Counted from the first letter of the stretch, positions 17,396 through 26,130 are shown. The stretch: DNA of 64,000 bases from Pseudomonas mediterranea CFBP 5447 (GCF_000774145.1 NZ_KN322987.1:1298871-1362870), one strand, 5' to 3'. Translations and numbers: made by a program. The notes: a model not told the origin generated them from the sequence alone.

Positions 17396-17483
17396 GTGGG
17401 AGCGAGCCTGCTCGCGATAGCGGTGTGTCAGCTGCCATTGAGCTTGCTGATCCGGCGCCATCGCGAGCAGGCTCGCTCCCACA
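17396..17483. repeat. REP pair
   Basis: Inverted arms GTGGGAGCGAGCCTGCTCGC (from 17396) and the complement ending at 17483 lie between the DUF3422 gene and the nitrilase-fold gene. Confidence 0.9.
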
Positions 17484-17563
17484 CAGGGACTTCTCTTTTG
17501 CTAATTCCAGGTTTTACCGTACCCTGCGCCGTAAGAACCGTACACGGCCGCTGACTGCTCTCC

Positions 17564-18694
17564 ATGCGTAAACTTTTGTACCTGCTGTTTTCACTGGCCC
17601 TGATCGCCGCCCTGACGAGCTATGCGCTGTGGACGACGGATCGCCCGACGGGGCACTACCTCTCGGACCTGCGCATCGACCTGGCAGTCGACCAGGGCGT
17701 TCCCGCCGAGCGAGGCAACTTGCTGGGCATCCAACCTGAGCTGTTCCCCACCGACTACCAGAACCCCGGGCACCTGCGCCGGAAACTGGCGGCCTATCTG
17801 CAGACCGCTCGCGAGCTGGGCTTGCTCAGCGACAAGACCGTCGTGGTCCTGCCCGAACACATCGGCACCTGGTTGATGATCAGCGGAGAAAAGGACGAGC
17901 TGTATCAGGCCGGCACGTTGAAGGATGCCATGAACTGGCTGGCGATCAGCAACCCGCTGGCGTTCATCCGCGGGTTGATCAGTGCCCAAGGCGACAACCG
18001 CCTGGACGACGCCTACCTGCGGATGAAAGCCGACAGCATGGCCCGCGATTACCAGGCCATGTTCGGTGGGCTGGCCCGGGAGTTCGGCGTGACCCTGGTA
18101 GCCGGCTCCATCGTATTGCCCGAGCCCAGCGTCAGTGAAGGTGAACTGAAGATCGGCCGCGGCGCGCTGTATAACAGCAGCCTGGTGTTTGGCCGCGACG
18201 GTCGACCGCTCGGGCAACCCCAGCGCCAACAGCATCCGGTGTTCGAGCAACGGGATGTGCTGGAAGCCGACCGCCAGGACGCGCTCCGCGTCGTCGACAC
18301 TCCCGCCGGGCGTCTGGGCGTGCTGATCGGCAGCGACAGTTGGTATCCGCGTTATTATCGACAACTCAACGATCAGGGCGTGCAACTGATCGCGGTGCCC
18401 GCCTTTGTCAGTGGACGTGACACCTGGAACAAACCCTGGAACGGCTATAAAGGCTTGTCCACCCCTAGCGAAGTGAGCCTCAAGCCCGGTGAAATGAGCG
18501 AAGGCCAAGCCTGGCACCGCCTGACGTTGACCAGTCAGCAGCCCATCAGCCAGGCCAAGGGTGGTGTGAGCGTGTTTCTGCGCGGCCAGTTCTGGGACAA
18601 CGGCAGCGCCGGCCAGAGTTTCATCAGCCACGACGGCCAGCATTTCAGCGACGGCGAAGCCCGTGGCGCCCGCCTGCTGAACTTGTGGTTGTGA
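17564..18694 (+). CDS. Carbon-nitrogen hydrolase (nitrilase)-fold protein lacking the catalytic cysteine
   Basis: This 376-aa protein has an N-terminal membrane anchor (residues 3-22) and a periplasmic domain resembling the C-N hydrolase superfamily. Glu98 in VVVLPEH matches the catalytic glutamate. The place of the nucleophile, normally I-C-x-D, reads LIGSDSWYP (254-262), and the lysine position falls in a lysine-free stretch (GQPQRQQHPVF). I find no cysteine anywhere in the protein, so Cys-based amidase or acyltransferase chemistry is excluded. It is probably a pseudoenzyme or binding protein. The AraC-type gene begins 2 bp after its stop, so the two are likely co-transcribed. Confidence 0.75.
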   Translation: MRKLLYLLFSLALIAALTSYALWTTDRPTGHYLSDLRIDLAVDQGVPAERGNLLGIQPELFPTDYQNPGHLRRKLAAYLQTARELGLLSDKTVVVLPEHIGTWLMISGEKDELYQAGTLKDAMNWLAISNPLAFIRGLISAQGDNRLDDAYLRMKADSMARDYQAMFGGLAREFGVTLVAGSIVLPEPSVSEGELKIGRGALYNSSLVFGRDGRPLGQPQRQQHPVFEQRDVLEADRQDALRVVDTPAGRLGVLIGSDSWYPRYYRQLNDQGVQLIAVPAFVSGRDTWNKPWNGYKGLSTPSEVSLKPGEMSEGQAWHRLTLTSQQPISQAKGGVSVFLRGQFWDNGSAGQSFISHDGQHFSDGEARGARLLNLWL

Positions 18695-18696
18695 GC

Positions 18697-19728
18697 ATGA
18701 AGCCAATGCGCCTGGGCGACCTGTCCGTGGGCTTCGTCCACAGCCTGGCCGATGCGGTAGCCAGCCATGGCCAGGATCCCCATCCCCTGCTCGAACAGTA
18801 CGGCCTCGACGCCGCACGCCTGGCCGAGCCCGGGGCGCGACTATCGATTCCACGCTATATGCGCCTCGGTCACGCGGCAATCCAACAAACCCAGGATGCG
18901 GCCCTGGGCCTGCGCATGGGCCAGCTCAGCCGCTTGAGCCAGGCCGGCCTCGCTGGCGTCACGGCGGCCCAGGCCCCGACGGTACGCGAAGCGGCACGCT
19001 GCCTGATCCGCTTCGAGCCGTTGTATGGCTCCAACTACCGTGGCCAATCGAGTTTCCACGAGGATGCCCGGGGTGCCTGGCTGCGGTTCTACTCCATCAG
19101 CCCCTATAACGCCTATAACCGCTTCGTGGTGGATTCGATCGTCGCCGGCTGGCTCCAGCAGTTGTCCAGCGTAAGCGACACCCCGTTACGGGCCGAGCGC
19201 ATCGAGATCGAATTCGAGGCACCGGCTTACCTGGACGCCTACCGCACGCTCGGCGATTGCCCGATCCTGTTCGGTGCCGAGCAGAATCAGCTGCGCCTGG
19301 GCCTGGAAGCCCTCGCCCGGCGTAACCCACAGCATTGCCCCAGCACCTGGCGGCATCTGCTTCAACTGTGTGAACGGGAATTGGAACAACTCACCCGCAC
19401 CCGCAGCTTGCGCGAACGCATCATTCAACTGCTGGGGCCGTTGCTCAACGGTGGCCGGGAACCCGACCTTGGGGAAGTGGCGGCGCGCCTGAAGCTGCCG
19501 ACCTGGACACTGCGCCGAAAACTGGCAGAAGAAGGCACGCAATTTCGCGCAATCCTCAATGACACGCGCCGTGACCTGGCCATGACCTACATCCGAGATA
19601 CCGAACTCGCGTTCGGCGAAATCGCCTACCTGCTGGGCTTCGCCTCGGCCGAGGCATTCCAGCGCGCTTTCAAACGCTGGAATGGCCAGACGCCGGGAGA
19701 GTTTCGTCGCAGCCAGAGGGCGAATTGA
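18697..19728 (+). CDS. AraC-family transcriptional regulator (Arabinose_bd/OruR type)
   Basis: This 343-aa protein has an N-terminal ligand-binding region of the PF12625 type (residues about 10-200). The C-terminal double helix-turn-helix is at about 245-335 (LGEVAARLKLPTWTLRRKL, then FGEIAYLLGFASAEAFQRAF and a PGEFR ending). The start at 18697 follows the nitrilase-fold gene immediately; MRLGDL three codons later is an alternative. Homologues regulate amino-acid or lipid-related catabolism. The target may be its partner gene, but no divergent gene is adjacent to show this. Confidence 0.9.
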   Translation: MKPMRLGDLSVGFVHSLADAVASHGQDPHPLLEQYGLDAARLAEPGARLSIPRYMRLGHAAIQQTQDAALGLRMGQLSRLSQAGLAGVTAAQAPTVREAARCLIRFEPLYGSNYRGQSSFHEDARGAWLRFYSISPYNAYNRFVVDSIVAGWLQQLSSVSDTPLRAERIEIEFEAPAYLDAYRTLGDCPILFGAEQNQLRLGLEALARRNPQHCPSTWRHLLQLCERELEQLTRTRSLRERIIQLLGPLLNGGREPDLGEVAARLKLPTWTLRRKLAEEGTQFRAILNDTRRDLAMTYIRDTELAFGEIAYLLGFASAEAFQRAFKRWNGQTPGEFRRSQRAN

Positions 19729-19756
19729 AATTCAAGCCTGCCGCTTGCGGCTGCTC

Positions 19757-19843
19757 TTATAGCTCCGTCGCATCCTCGGCGGGTTCCAGCGGATCCAGCT
19801 CGTAGGCCTGATATTCCAGCAGCTCTTCCTGATAATCATCCAT
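19757..19843 (-). CDS. 28-residue acidic micro-protein
   Basis: This short reading frame encodes 28 residues starting MDDYQEELLEYQAYELDP and ending in AEDATEL. It opens with ATG preceded by GGAAGG at 7-8 bp spacing, and most codons are Pseudomonas-like. The peptide is strongly acidic with one Tyr/Leu-rich amphipathic stretch and no cysteine or membrane segment. It lies alone in a 280-bp gap between convergent larger genes, and a perfect hairpin stands upstream of it. I believe it is a genuine small gene because of the ribosome site and codon pattern, but no function is recognisable. Confidence 0.55.
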   Translation of the reverse strand: MDDYQEELLEYQAYELDPLEPAEDATEL

Positions 19844-19915
19844 TTTGAATCCTTCCCATATCGTTGAACCGATGCCTGATGGCCTTGGTGTCAGAATAAA
19901 GCTGCTTTATGAACA

Positions 19916-19941
19916 AAACATGAAGCAAAGGCTTCATGTTT
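19916..19941. promoter_or_regulatory. Perfect 11-bp inverted repeat upstream of the micro-ORF
   Basis: AAACATGAAGC and GCTTCATGTTT flank a 4-nt AAAG loop, about 75 bp upstream of the 28-aa ORF start. It could be a palindromic operator or a 5'-leader hairpin. There is no following T-run in either direction, so it is not a classic terminator. Confidence 0.55.
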
Positions 19942-20011
19942 CAAACGTAGCACAGCGATGGGAAATCAACCTATACAGGTGTGACAAGGAATGACTGCCT
20001 TGCCACGAATC

Positions 20012-20857
20012 TCAGGATGAAGGAAGCGGCTGGATCGGCTCGGTCGGCGGCGGCAAATCGCTGGGTGGGGGTGGCGTGACCACTTCCAGCGTCGATTCAG
20101 GGCCTACGTAGGGCGCAGGCTCACTGGGGGCAATCGGCGCAGGCTCCGGCGGCGGTGCGACAGGCTCGGACGCTGCAGGTGCGACCTCAGCTGGGGCTGG
20201 GGCTGGGGCCGCTGGCTCTACCGGCGCAGCGGGCGCCGGAGCCGGAGTCAACGCAGCCGGTTCGGCCTTGGGCTCCGGCACCCCCAGCTCGGTATTCGGC
20301 TTTTCGGCAGCCGGTGCGCCTTTCTTCGCTTCAGCAGGCAGGAACATTTCCACCAGAGCAAAGAAACGCTCGTAGAACTTGGTCGCCGAGACGGTTTCGC
20401 TGGCCACCTTGACCATCGAATCATCCGACGAACCGATCGGCATCGACACCGATCCCAATACACCCACCCCCAGACTGGCGGAGTTGTTGATTTTCTTCAG
20501 CGCATAACGGTCCTGCAACGCGTTGGCGAACATGGTCGCATGATGGCCAGTACCGCCGTCTTCTGCACAAACCAGGTTGAAGCTGATCTCCATGTGGGTA
20601 TCGCCGGTCTGCTGGAAGCTCTTGTGGCCACTGACCAGCTTCGGATCGCTGCTGGTAATGATATAGCCCTGGCTGAGCAAGGCCCGGCGCCCCGCTTCGC
20701 AGGTCACCGTGTCGCTCACCGGATAAGTGCGGGAGAACGTACCGGAGTCATCGAAGTTCTCATGCTCGTAAATAGCGGCTTTCTTCGACGAGCAACCGGC
20801 TGCGGCGACCAGCATCAGTGCCAATCCGACGGTGCGCATGTGAAATGGTCTGAACAT
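20012..20857 (-). CDS. DUF2242-type lipoprotein with Pro/Ala-rich tail
   Basis: This 281-aa protein begins MFRPFHMRTVGLALMLVAA and has a lipobox (AAAGC, Cys at about residue 22), so it is an outer- or inner-membrane lipoprotein. The folded part at about 25-180 matches the DUF2242 pattern as I remember it. The last 100 residues are low-complexity Pro/Ala/Glu (PAPAPAAPVEPAAPAPAP), which could span the periplasm or bind peptidoglycan loosely. The start at 20857 is used because CAGGA precedes it. The longer frame to 20929 adds a non-signal N-terminus. Function unknown. Confidence 0.8.
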   Translation of the reverse strand: MFRPFHMRTVGLALMLVAAAGCSSKKAAIYEHENFDDSGTFSRTYPVSDTVTCEAGRRALLSQGYIITSSDPKLVSGHKSFQQTGDTHMEISFNLVCAEDGGTGHHATMFANALQDRYALKKINNSASLGVGVLGSVSMPIGSSDDSMVKVASETVSATKFYERFFALVEMFLPAEAKKGAPAAEKPNTELGVPEPKAEPAALTPAPAPAAPVEPAAPAPAPAEVAPAASEPVAPPPEPAPIAPSEPAPYVGPESTLEVVTPPPPSDLPPPTEPIQPLPSS

Positions 20858-21027
20858 TGAACATCCTGAGGAAAACGGTCCGGGGGCGTATTGTGCAACA
20901 GAACACCCATCGGCAGCGTGGGTATTCATGTCTCAAAGGGTTTACAAGTCTACTGGGGGATGTTTGCGGGAAAAAGACGTAAATCCAGTGGACCGATGAA
21001 CATCCTGTCATCTGGCAATAGGCGGAT

Positions 21028-21062
21028 ACAAAAAGACCCCGGCTTTTCGGCCGAGGTCTTTA
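21028..21062 (-). terminator. Rho-independent terminator after ppiD
   Basis: On the minus strand the stem AAAGACCTCGGC / GCCGGGGTCTTT has a CGAAAA loop and is followed by TTG. It begins about 20 bp beyond the ppiD stop codon. Confidence 0.8.
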
Positions 21063-21081
21063 TCAGCAAGCCATCAAGTCA

Positions 21082-22953
21082 TCAGAAACGCTTGATGTCC
21101 GCCTCGCTTTCCAACTGCTTGCGATAAGCTGCAAAGTCCTGCTGGCCAACACGGGACGCGAGATAACGGCGATATTCAGCTTTCTCCGCGTCGGTCGGTG
21201 CCGCGGCTTCATTCACGCCGCGCAGTTGCACCAACATCAGGTTACCGTCGGGCAAGGTCACGCTGGTAAACGTCGGCTTGTCCTTGGACTCGGGTTTTGG
21301 CATGCGGAACAAGGCCTGCAGCACTGCCGGGTCGATACCTTCCTGGCTACGGGTCGCCGCCTCGACAACCTTCCAGTTCTGACCGTCGACAGGCTTGGTC
21401 AGCGGCGTTTTGCCTTCACGCAGGCTGGCGATCAACTCGTCGGCGCGGGTCTTCGCTGCCTCGCTGGCGTGTTCCTTGGCGAGCTGGGTACGGATGGCTG
21501 CTTCCACGCTTTGCAGCGGCAGTTGCTCGGGCTTGCGATGCTCCTTGGCACGCAGCACCACGACGGTTTCCGGATCCAGCTCGATGGCGGTGCTGTTGGC
21601 ACCTTCATCCAGTACTTCCGGACTGAACGCCGCAGTGACCACAGCGCGGTTGGCCGCGATCCCTTCCCCACCTTCGCGACCGAACGGCGCCGACGTGTGG
21701 ACGGTCAATTTCAGGTCCTGGGCCGGCTGCGCCAGATCGGAAGCTTCGAACGAAGCATCTTCCAATTGCTTGGTCGCCTCGACGAAACGCTGCTCCACCT
21801 GCTGGGTCTTCAGCTCGCGGGTCAACTTGCCCTTGAGGCTGGCAAAGGTTGGCACTTCAGGCGCTTCGACACCCAGCAGCTTGATCAGGTGCAAGCCAAA
21901 ATCGGTGCGCACCGGCGCCGAAACCTGATCCTTGCTCAGCGCGTACAACGCCTTTTCGAACGCCGGATCGTAGACGCCTGGACCGGCATAGCCAAGGTCA
22001 CCGCCATTGTTCGCCGAACCCGGATCTTGGGAGAACTCCTTCGCCAGGGCTTCAAACGATTCGCCTTTGGCCAGGCGCGCCTGGATTTCCTCGATCTTCG
22101 CCTTGGCCTGGGCTTCGCTGACCTTGTCGTTCACTTCGATCAGGATGTGGGCCGCCCGGCGCTGTTCGGACAGGTTGGCGATTTCTTTCTGATACGCCGC
22201 CTGCAGGTCTTCATCCTTGACGCTGACCTGATCGAAGAAAGCGGCTTTCTTCAGCTCCAGGTAATCGATCACCACCTGATCGGGGCTCATGAATTCCTTG
22301 GCGTGCTTGTCGTAGTACGCCTTGACCTCGTCATCGGTCAGTTTCACCACCGACGGATCGGCCTTGAGGGTCAGGGTGGCGAAATCACGGGTCTGTTTTT
22401 CCAGACGGGCGAACGCCAGCACCTGGGCATCAGTCACGAAACCGCTTCCGGCGAGACCAGCGCGCAATTGGCCGATCAGCATTTCCTGGGCCAGCATCTG
22501 GCGGAACTGCAGGCGGGTGTAACCCAGCTGGCGAATCACCTGGTCGAAACGCTCCGGGCTGAATTTGCCATCCACCTGGAACTCAGGCGTCTGCAGGATC
22601 ACCTGATCCAACGCAGCTTCGGAAAAAGCGAACTTCGCATCGTGCGCGCCTTGCAGCAGCAACTTGCGGTCGATCAGGCCCTTGAGCGCCGAATCGCGGA
22701 GCATCTTTTCGTCCAGCAGGGAGGCGTCGAAGTCTTTGCCCAGCTGTTGCATGAGCTGGCGACGTTGCATGTCGACCGCCTGGCTCAGCTCGTTCTGGCT
22801 GATGTTCTCGCCGTTGACCTTGGCCGCGTCATTGCTGTGGGTGGTGGCTTTGAAAATGGCATCGAAACCGGTCAACGCCATCAATGCGACGATGACCCCG
22901 ATGATGGTCTTGGCAATCCAGCCTTGTGAATTGTCCCTGATATTCTGCAGCAT
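21082..22953 (-). CDS. ppiD: Peptidyl-prolyl cis-trans isomerase D (periplasmic folding factor)
   Basis: This 623-aa protein matches PpiD in length and layout. It has a cytoplasmic N-terminus, one membrane anchor (IAKTIIGVIVALMALTGFDAI, given as residues 13-33), SurA-N-like chaperone segments (about 40-250) and a parvulin domain at about 265-365 (RRAAHILIEVNDK to FGLHLIKLLG). A C-terminal chaperone region ends it. It assists outer-membrane and secreted protein folding at the SecYEG exit. Its position after lon-hupB is the standard gamma-proteobacterial order. A degenerate tRNA-like element lies between it and hupB, and a strong terminator follows it. Confidence 0.95.
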   Translation of the reverse strand: MLQNIRDNSQGWIAKTIIGVIVALMALTGFDAIFKATTHSNDAAKVNGENISQNELSQAVDMQRRQLMQQLGKDFDASLLDEKMLRDSALKGLIDRKLLLQGAHDAKFAFSEAALDQVILQTPEFQVDGKFSPERFDQVIRQLGYTRLQFRQMLAQEMLIGQLRAGLAGSGFVTDAQVLAFARLEKQTRDFATLTLKADPSVVKLTDDEVKAYYDKHAKEFMSPDQVVIDYLELKKAAFFDQVSVKDEDLQAAYQKEIANLSEQRRAAHILIEVNDKVSEAQAKAKIEEIQARLAKGESFEALAKEFSQDPGSANNGGDLGYAGPGVYDPAFEKALYALSKDQVSAPVRTDFGLHLIKLLGVEAPEVPTFASLKGKLTRELKTQQVEQRFVEATKQLEDASFEASDLAQPAQDLKLTVHTSAPFGREGGEGIAANRAVVTAAFSPEVLDEGANSTAIELDPETVVVLRAKEHRKPEQLPLQSVEAAIRTQLAKEHASEAAKTRADELIASLREGKTPLTKPVDGQNWKVVEAATRSQEGIDPAVLQALFRMPKPESKDKPTFTSVTLPDGNLMLVQLRGVNEAAAPTDAEKAEYRRYLASRVGQQDFAAYRKQLESEADIKRF

Positions 22954-23054
22954 GCGTCCCCCAGAAACGGTTGAACTTCAAATTAGGCAACCGTGGAGCG
23001 TGGGTAGAATCCGGATAGAAGAAAGGCGCATCCGAGGATGCGCCTTCTCGTAAC

Positions 23055-23129
23055 TGGCGGAGCGGACCGGGCTCGAACCCGCGAGCCCTGGTACGACAGA
23101 CCGGTTGGAACCGATCCCGCTACCGCTCC
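23055..23129 (-). tRNA. tRNA-Asp(GTC)-like element, degenerate; possible pseudo-tRNA
   Basis: The 75-nt sequence has a perfect 7-bp acceptor (GGAGCGG/CCGCTCC), an encoded CCA, the T-loop TTCGAGC and anticodon loop CTGTCGT with anticodon GTC. Compared with a normal Pseudomonas tRNA-Asp as I recall it, the D-arm is altered and 2 nt short. The anticodon stem has a C-A mismatch (CCGGT/ACCAG) and the T stem a G-G mismatch (GCGGG/CCGGT). It therefore descends from tRNA-Asp but may not be charged. It lies between hupB and ppiD and would be transcribed with them. Confidence 0.6.
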
Positions 23130-23175
23130 GCTGCCAAGCCAGGCATGACCCCGACCCGGATAAACTCAATGAAAC

Positions 23176-23448
23176 TTAGTTAACGGCGTCTTTCAGTGCT
23201 TTACCGGCCTTGAAGCCTGGCTTCTTGGCAGCAGCGATCTGCAGAGCCTGACCAGTCTGTGGGTTGCGACCGGTACGAGCTGGACGATCGGTAACGGCGA
23301 AGGTACCGAAACCAACCAGAACAACGGAGTCGCCAGCCTTGAGAGCACCAGTGATGGATTCGATTACAGCGTCCAGCGCGCGGCCAGCAGCAGCTTTCGG
23401 GATATCAGCGGATGCAGCGACAGCATCAATCAATTCCGACTTGTTCAC
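23176..23448 (-). CDS. hupB: DNA-binding protein HU-beta
   Basis: This 90-aa nucleoid protein starts MNKSELIDAVAASADIPKAA and carries the DNA-arm signature GFGTFAVTDRPARTGRNPQTG at about residues 46-66, here only partly quoted. It bends DNA as a dimer and supports replication, recombination and transcription. Its position directly after lon is conserved. Upstream, an AT-rich 150-bp gap separates it from lon and probably holds its own promoter. Confidence 0.97.
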   Translation of the reverse strand: MNKSELIDAVAASADIPKAAAGRALDAVIESITGALKAGDSVVLVGFGTFAVTDRPARTGRNPQTGQALQIAAAKKPGFKAGKALKDAVN

Positions 23449-23596
23449 TCTAAGTCCCCTTATATCTATTTGAGATGATTCTAAGTTTTTTTGGTGAAAG
23501 CAAAAACGAGTGCTGAATGGCCTACAGACACTTAAGAGCCGCTTTATAACAAGGGCTCTAAAAAACTGTCAAGGAAGCCCCCCAGGCAAATGCGTA

Positions 23597-25993
23597 TTAA
23601 TGCGTGCTAATTCTTTCCTTAGAGTCAGACTCTCGCTTCTCATCTTTCGCGACAATCTCCGGAGCCACATCCGGCAAGGGCTCCGGCGCGTATTGCAGCG
23701 CAATTTGCAGGACCTCGTCAATCCATTTAACCGGTTTGATCTGAAGATCCTGCTTGATATTGTCAGGAATTTCTTTCAGATCGCGCACATTCTCTTCTGG
23801 AATGATCACGATCTTGATCCCGCCGCGGTGTGCCGCCAGCAGTTTTTCTTTCAGCCCGCCAATGGCCAGTACCTGCCCACGCAGGGTGATTTCACCGGTC
23901 ATGGCAACGTCGGCACGCACCGGAATGCCGGTCAATGCCGATACCAGGGCCGTGCACATGCCTACGCCGGCGCTGGGGCCGTCTTTGGGCGTAGCCCCTT
24001 CAGGCATGTGGATATGCGTGTCGCGCTTCTCATGGAAGTCCAGGGGAATGCCCAGGCTCCGGGCGCGGCTGCGAACGACCGTCTGCGCCGCGGTGATCGA
24101 TTCGACCATCACATCGCCCAGGGAACCGGTCTTGATCAGCTGGCCTTTGCCCGGTACGACGGCGGCTTCAATGGTCAGTAACTCACCACCGACCTGAGTC
24201 CACGCCAGGCCGGTCACCTGACCGATCTGATCCTGCTGCTCGGCCAGGCCGTAGCGGAATTTGCGCACGCCCAGGAAGTGCTCCAGCAGGTCTGAAGTCA
24301 CCTTGACCGCAAAGCGTTTTTCCAGCGCGTGTTCCTTGACCGCCTTGCGGCAGACCTTGGCAATCTGCCGCTCCAGGCCCCGCACACCGGCTTCGCGGGT
24401 GTAGTAACGGATGATGTCGCGAATCGCTTCCTCGTCGAATTCCAGCTCGCCTTTCTTCAGGCCGTTGGCCTGGATCTGCTTCGGCGAGAGGTACTTGACG
24501 GCGATATTGATCTTCTCGTCCTCGGTGTAGCCCGGCAGACGAATCACCTCCATACGGTCCAGCAACGCCGGCGGGATGTTCATGGAGTTGGAGGTGCACA
24601 GGAACATCACGTCCGACAAGTCGTAGTCGACTTCCAGATAATGATCGTTGAAGTTGTGGTTCTGCTCCGGATCGAGCACTTCGAGCAACGCAGAGGCTGG
24701 ATCGCCACGCATATCGCTGCCCATCTTGTCGATTTCGTCCAGAAGGAACAGCGGGTTGCGCACGCCGACCTTTGTCATCTTTTGAATCAATCTTCCTGGC
24801 ATCGAACCGATGTAGGTACGGCGATGACCACGGATTTCCGCTTCGTCGCGTACGCCGCCGAGGGCCATGCGCACGAACTTGCGATTGGTGGCGTGGGCGA
24901 TCGACTCCGCCAGGGAGGTTTTACCGACCCCGGGAGGACCGACCAGGCACAGCACCGGACCACGGATTTTCTTCACGCGCTTTTGCACGGCGAGGTATTC
25001 GAGGATACGTTCCTTGACCTCCTCCAGGCCGTAGTGATCGGCGTCGAGGATGTCCTCGGCACGGGCCAGGTCCAGGCGCACCTTGCTCTGGGCCTTCCAC
25101 GGCACCTGCACCAGCCAGTCGATGTAGGAGCGCACCACGGTGGCTTCAGCGGACATCGGCGACATCTGCTTGAGCTTGTTCAGCTCGGCCTGGGCCTTGG
25201 CGAGGGCATCCTTGGGCAAGCCAGCGGCATCGATGCGCTTTTTCAGCTCTTCGATTTCGTTATGGCCTTCGTCGCCGTCGCCCAGCTCTTTCTGAATGGC
25301 CTTCATCTGCTCATTCAGGTAGTACTCGCGCTGGCTACGCTCCATTTGTTTCTTGACGCGACCACGAATGCGCTTCTCGACCTGCAGCAGATCGATCTCG
25401 CCGTCGAGCAATGCCAGCACGTGTTCGACACGGGCGGACAAATCGATGATCTCGAGGATTTCCTGTTTCTGTTCGATCTTGAGCGCCATGTGGGCGGCCA
25501 TGGTATCGACCAGCCGGCCGGGCTCATCGATGCTGTTGAGCGACGACAGGACCTCGGCCGGCACTTTCTTGCCCAACTGTACGTACTGCTCGAACTGCGA
25601 CAACAGGCTGCGGACGAATACCTCTGACTCACGCTCGGGTACGTCGGCTTCTTCGATCAGCGATACTTCGGCGCGGCAATGGCCGTTCACTTCGCTGAAA
25701 CGCTCGACCGCCCCGCGCTGCTCGCCTTCGACCAGGACCTTGACGGTACCGTCGGGCAGCTTGAGCAATTGCAGGACCGTTGCAATGGTACCTACGCGAT
25801 AAAGCGCGTCTTCACCAGGATCATCGTCAGCAGGATTTCTCTGGGCCACCAGCAGAATCTGCTTGTCACCCGTCATCGCGGCCTCGAGGGCTTCGATGGA
25901 CTTCTCGCGCCCCACGAACAGCGGGATAACCATGTGCGGATATACCACGACATCGCGCAATGGCAAGAGAGGCAATTCGATGGTTGTCTTCAT
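23597..25993 (-). CDS. lon: ATP-dependent Lon protease
   Basis: This 798-aa protein has the full LonA layout: N-terminal substrate domain (TIELPLLPLRDVVVYPHMVI), coiled-coil linker (about 200-260), AAA+ module with Walker A GPPGVGKT (about 350-357) and sensor residues, then the C-terminal Ser-Lys protease domain with the catalytic serine in PKDGPSAG. It degrades misfolded and regulatory proteins in the cytoplasm. A well-formed sigma-32 promoter lies 59-87 bp upstream, so heat induction is expected. It ends with the acidic/basic tail KDEKRESDSKERISTH. Pseudomonads often carry a second lon; this is the canonical clp-linked copy. Confidence 0.97.
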   Translation of the reverse strand: MKTTIELPLLPLRDVVVYPHMVIPLFVGREKSIEALEAAMTGDKQILLVAQRNPADDDPGEDALYRVGTIATVLQLLKLPDGTVKVLVEGEQRGAVERFSEVNGHCRAEVSLIEEADVPERESEVFVRSLLSQFEQYVQLGKKVPAEVLSSLNSIDEPGRLVDTMAAHMALKIEQKQEILEIIDLSARVEHVLALLDGEIDLLQVEKRIRGRVKKQMERSQREYYLNEQMKAIQKELGDGDEGHNEIEELKKRIDAAGLPKDALAKAQAELNKLKQMSPMSAEATVVRSYIDWLVQVPWKAQSKVRLDLARAEDILDADHYGLEEVKERILEYLAVQKRVKKIRGPVLCLVGPPGVGKTSLAESIAHATNRKFVRMALGGVRDEAEIRGHRRTYIGSMPGRLIQKMTKVGVRNPLFLLDEIDKMGSDMRGDPASALLEVLDPEQNHNFNDHYLEVDYDLSDVMFLCTSNSMNIPPALLDRMEVIRLPGYTEDEKINIAVKYLSPKQIQANGLKKGELEFDEEAIRDIIRYYTREAGVRGLERQIAKVCRKAVKEHALEKRFAVKVTSDLLEHFLGVRKFRYGLAEQQDQIGQVTGLAWTQVGGELLTIEAAVVPGKGQLIKTGSLGDVMVESITAAQTVVRSRARSLGIPLDFHEKRDTHIHMPEGATPKDGPSAGVGMCTALVSALTGIPVRADVAMTGEITLRGQVLAIGGLKEKLLAAHRGGIKIVIIPEENVRDLKEIPDNIKQDLQIKPVKWIDEVLQIALQYAPEPLPDVAPEIVAKDEKRESDSKERISTH

Positions 25994-26051
25994 GATTTCG
26001 CCTCAACGGCGGCCACAAGGCCGGAAACAGATGGAAGTAAGCTTGAAACCA

Positions 26052-26080
26052 AGATGGGGGCAGCCTTGAAAAAAAACAAG
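26052..26080 (-). promoter_or_regulatory. Sigma-32 (heat-shock) promoter of lon
   Basis: On the minus strand the -35 element CTTGTTT (26074-26080) and -10 element CCCCATCT (26052-26059) are separated by 14 bp. This agrees well with the consensus CTTGAAA-N13-15-CCCCATNT. The -10 end is 59 bp upstream of the lon start. Confidence 0.75.
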
Positions 26081-26130
26081 CGCTAAGGGCGTGATGCCTG
26101 TCAGTTAAGAGAAATTAAGTCGAACAGCCT

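Noticed and set aside
21226..22929. 567-aa open frame on the plus strand opposite ppiD
   Set aside because: It is a shadow of ppiD caused by high GC and third-position bias; it has no family features, and PpiD on the other strand is unmistakable.
23530..23567. Hairpin AGAGCC/GGCTCT between hupB and lon as the lon terminator
   Set aside because: The T-run lies before the stem in the minus-strand direction, so it does not have the form of an intrinsic terminator for lon.
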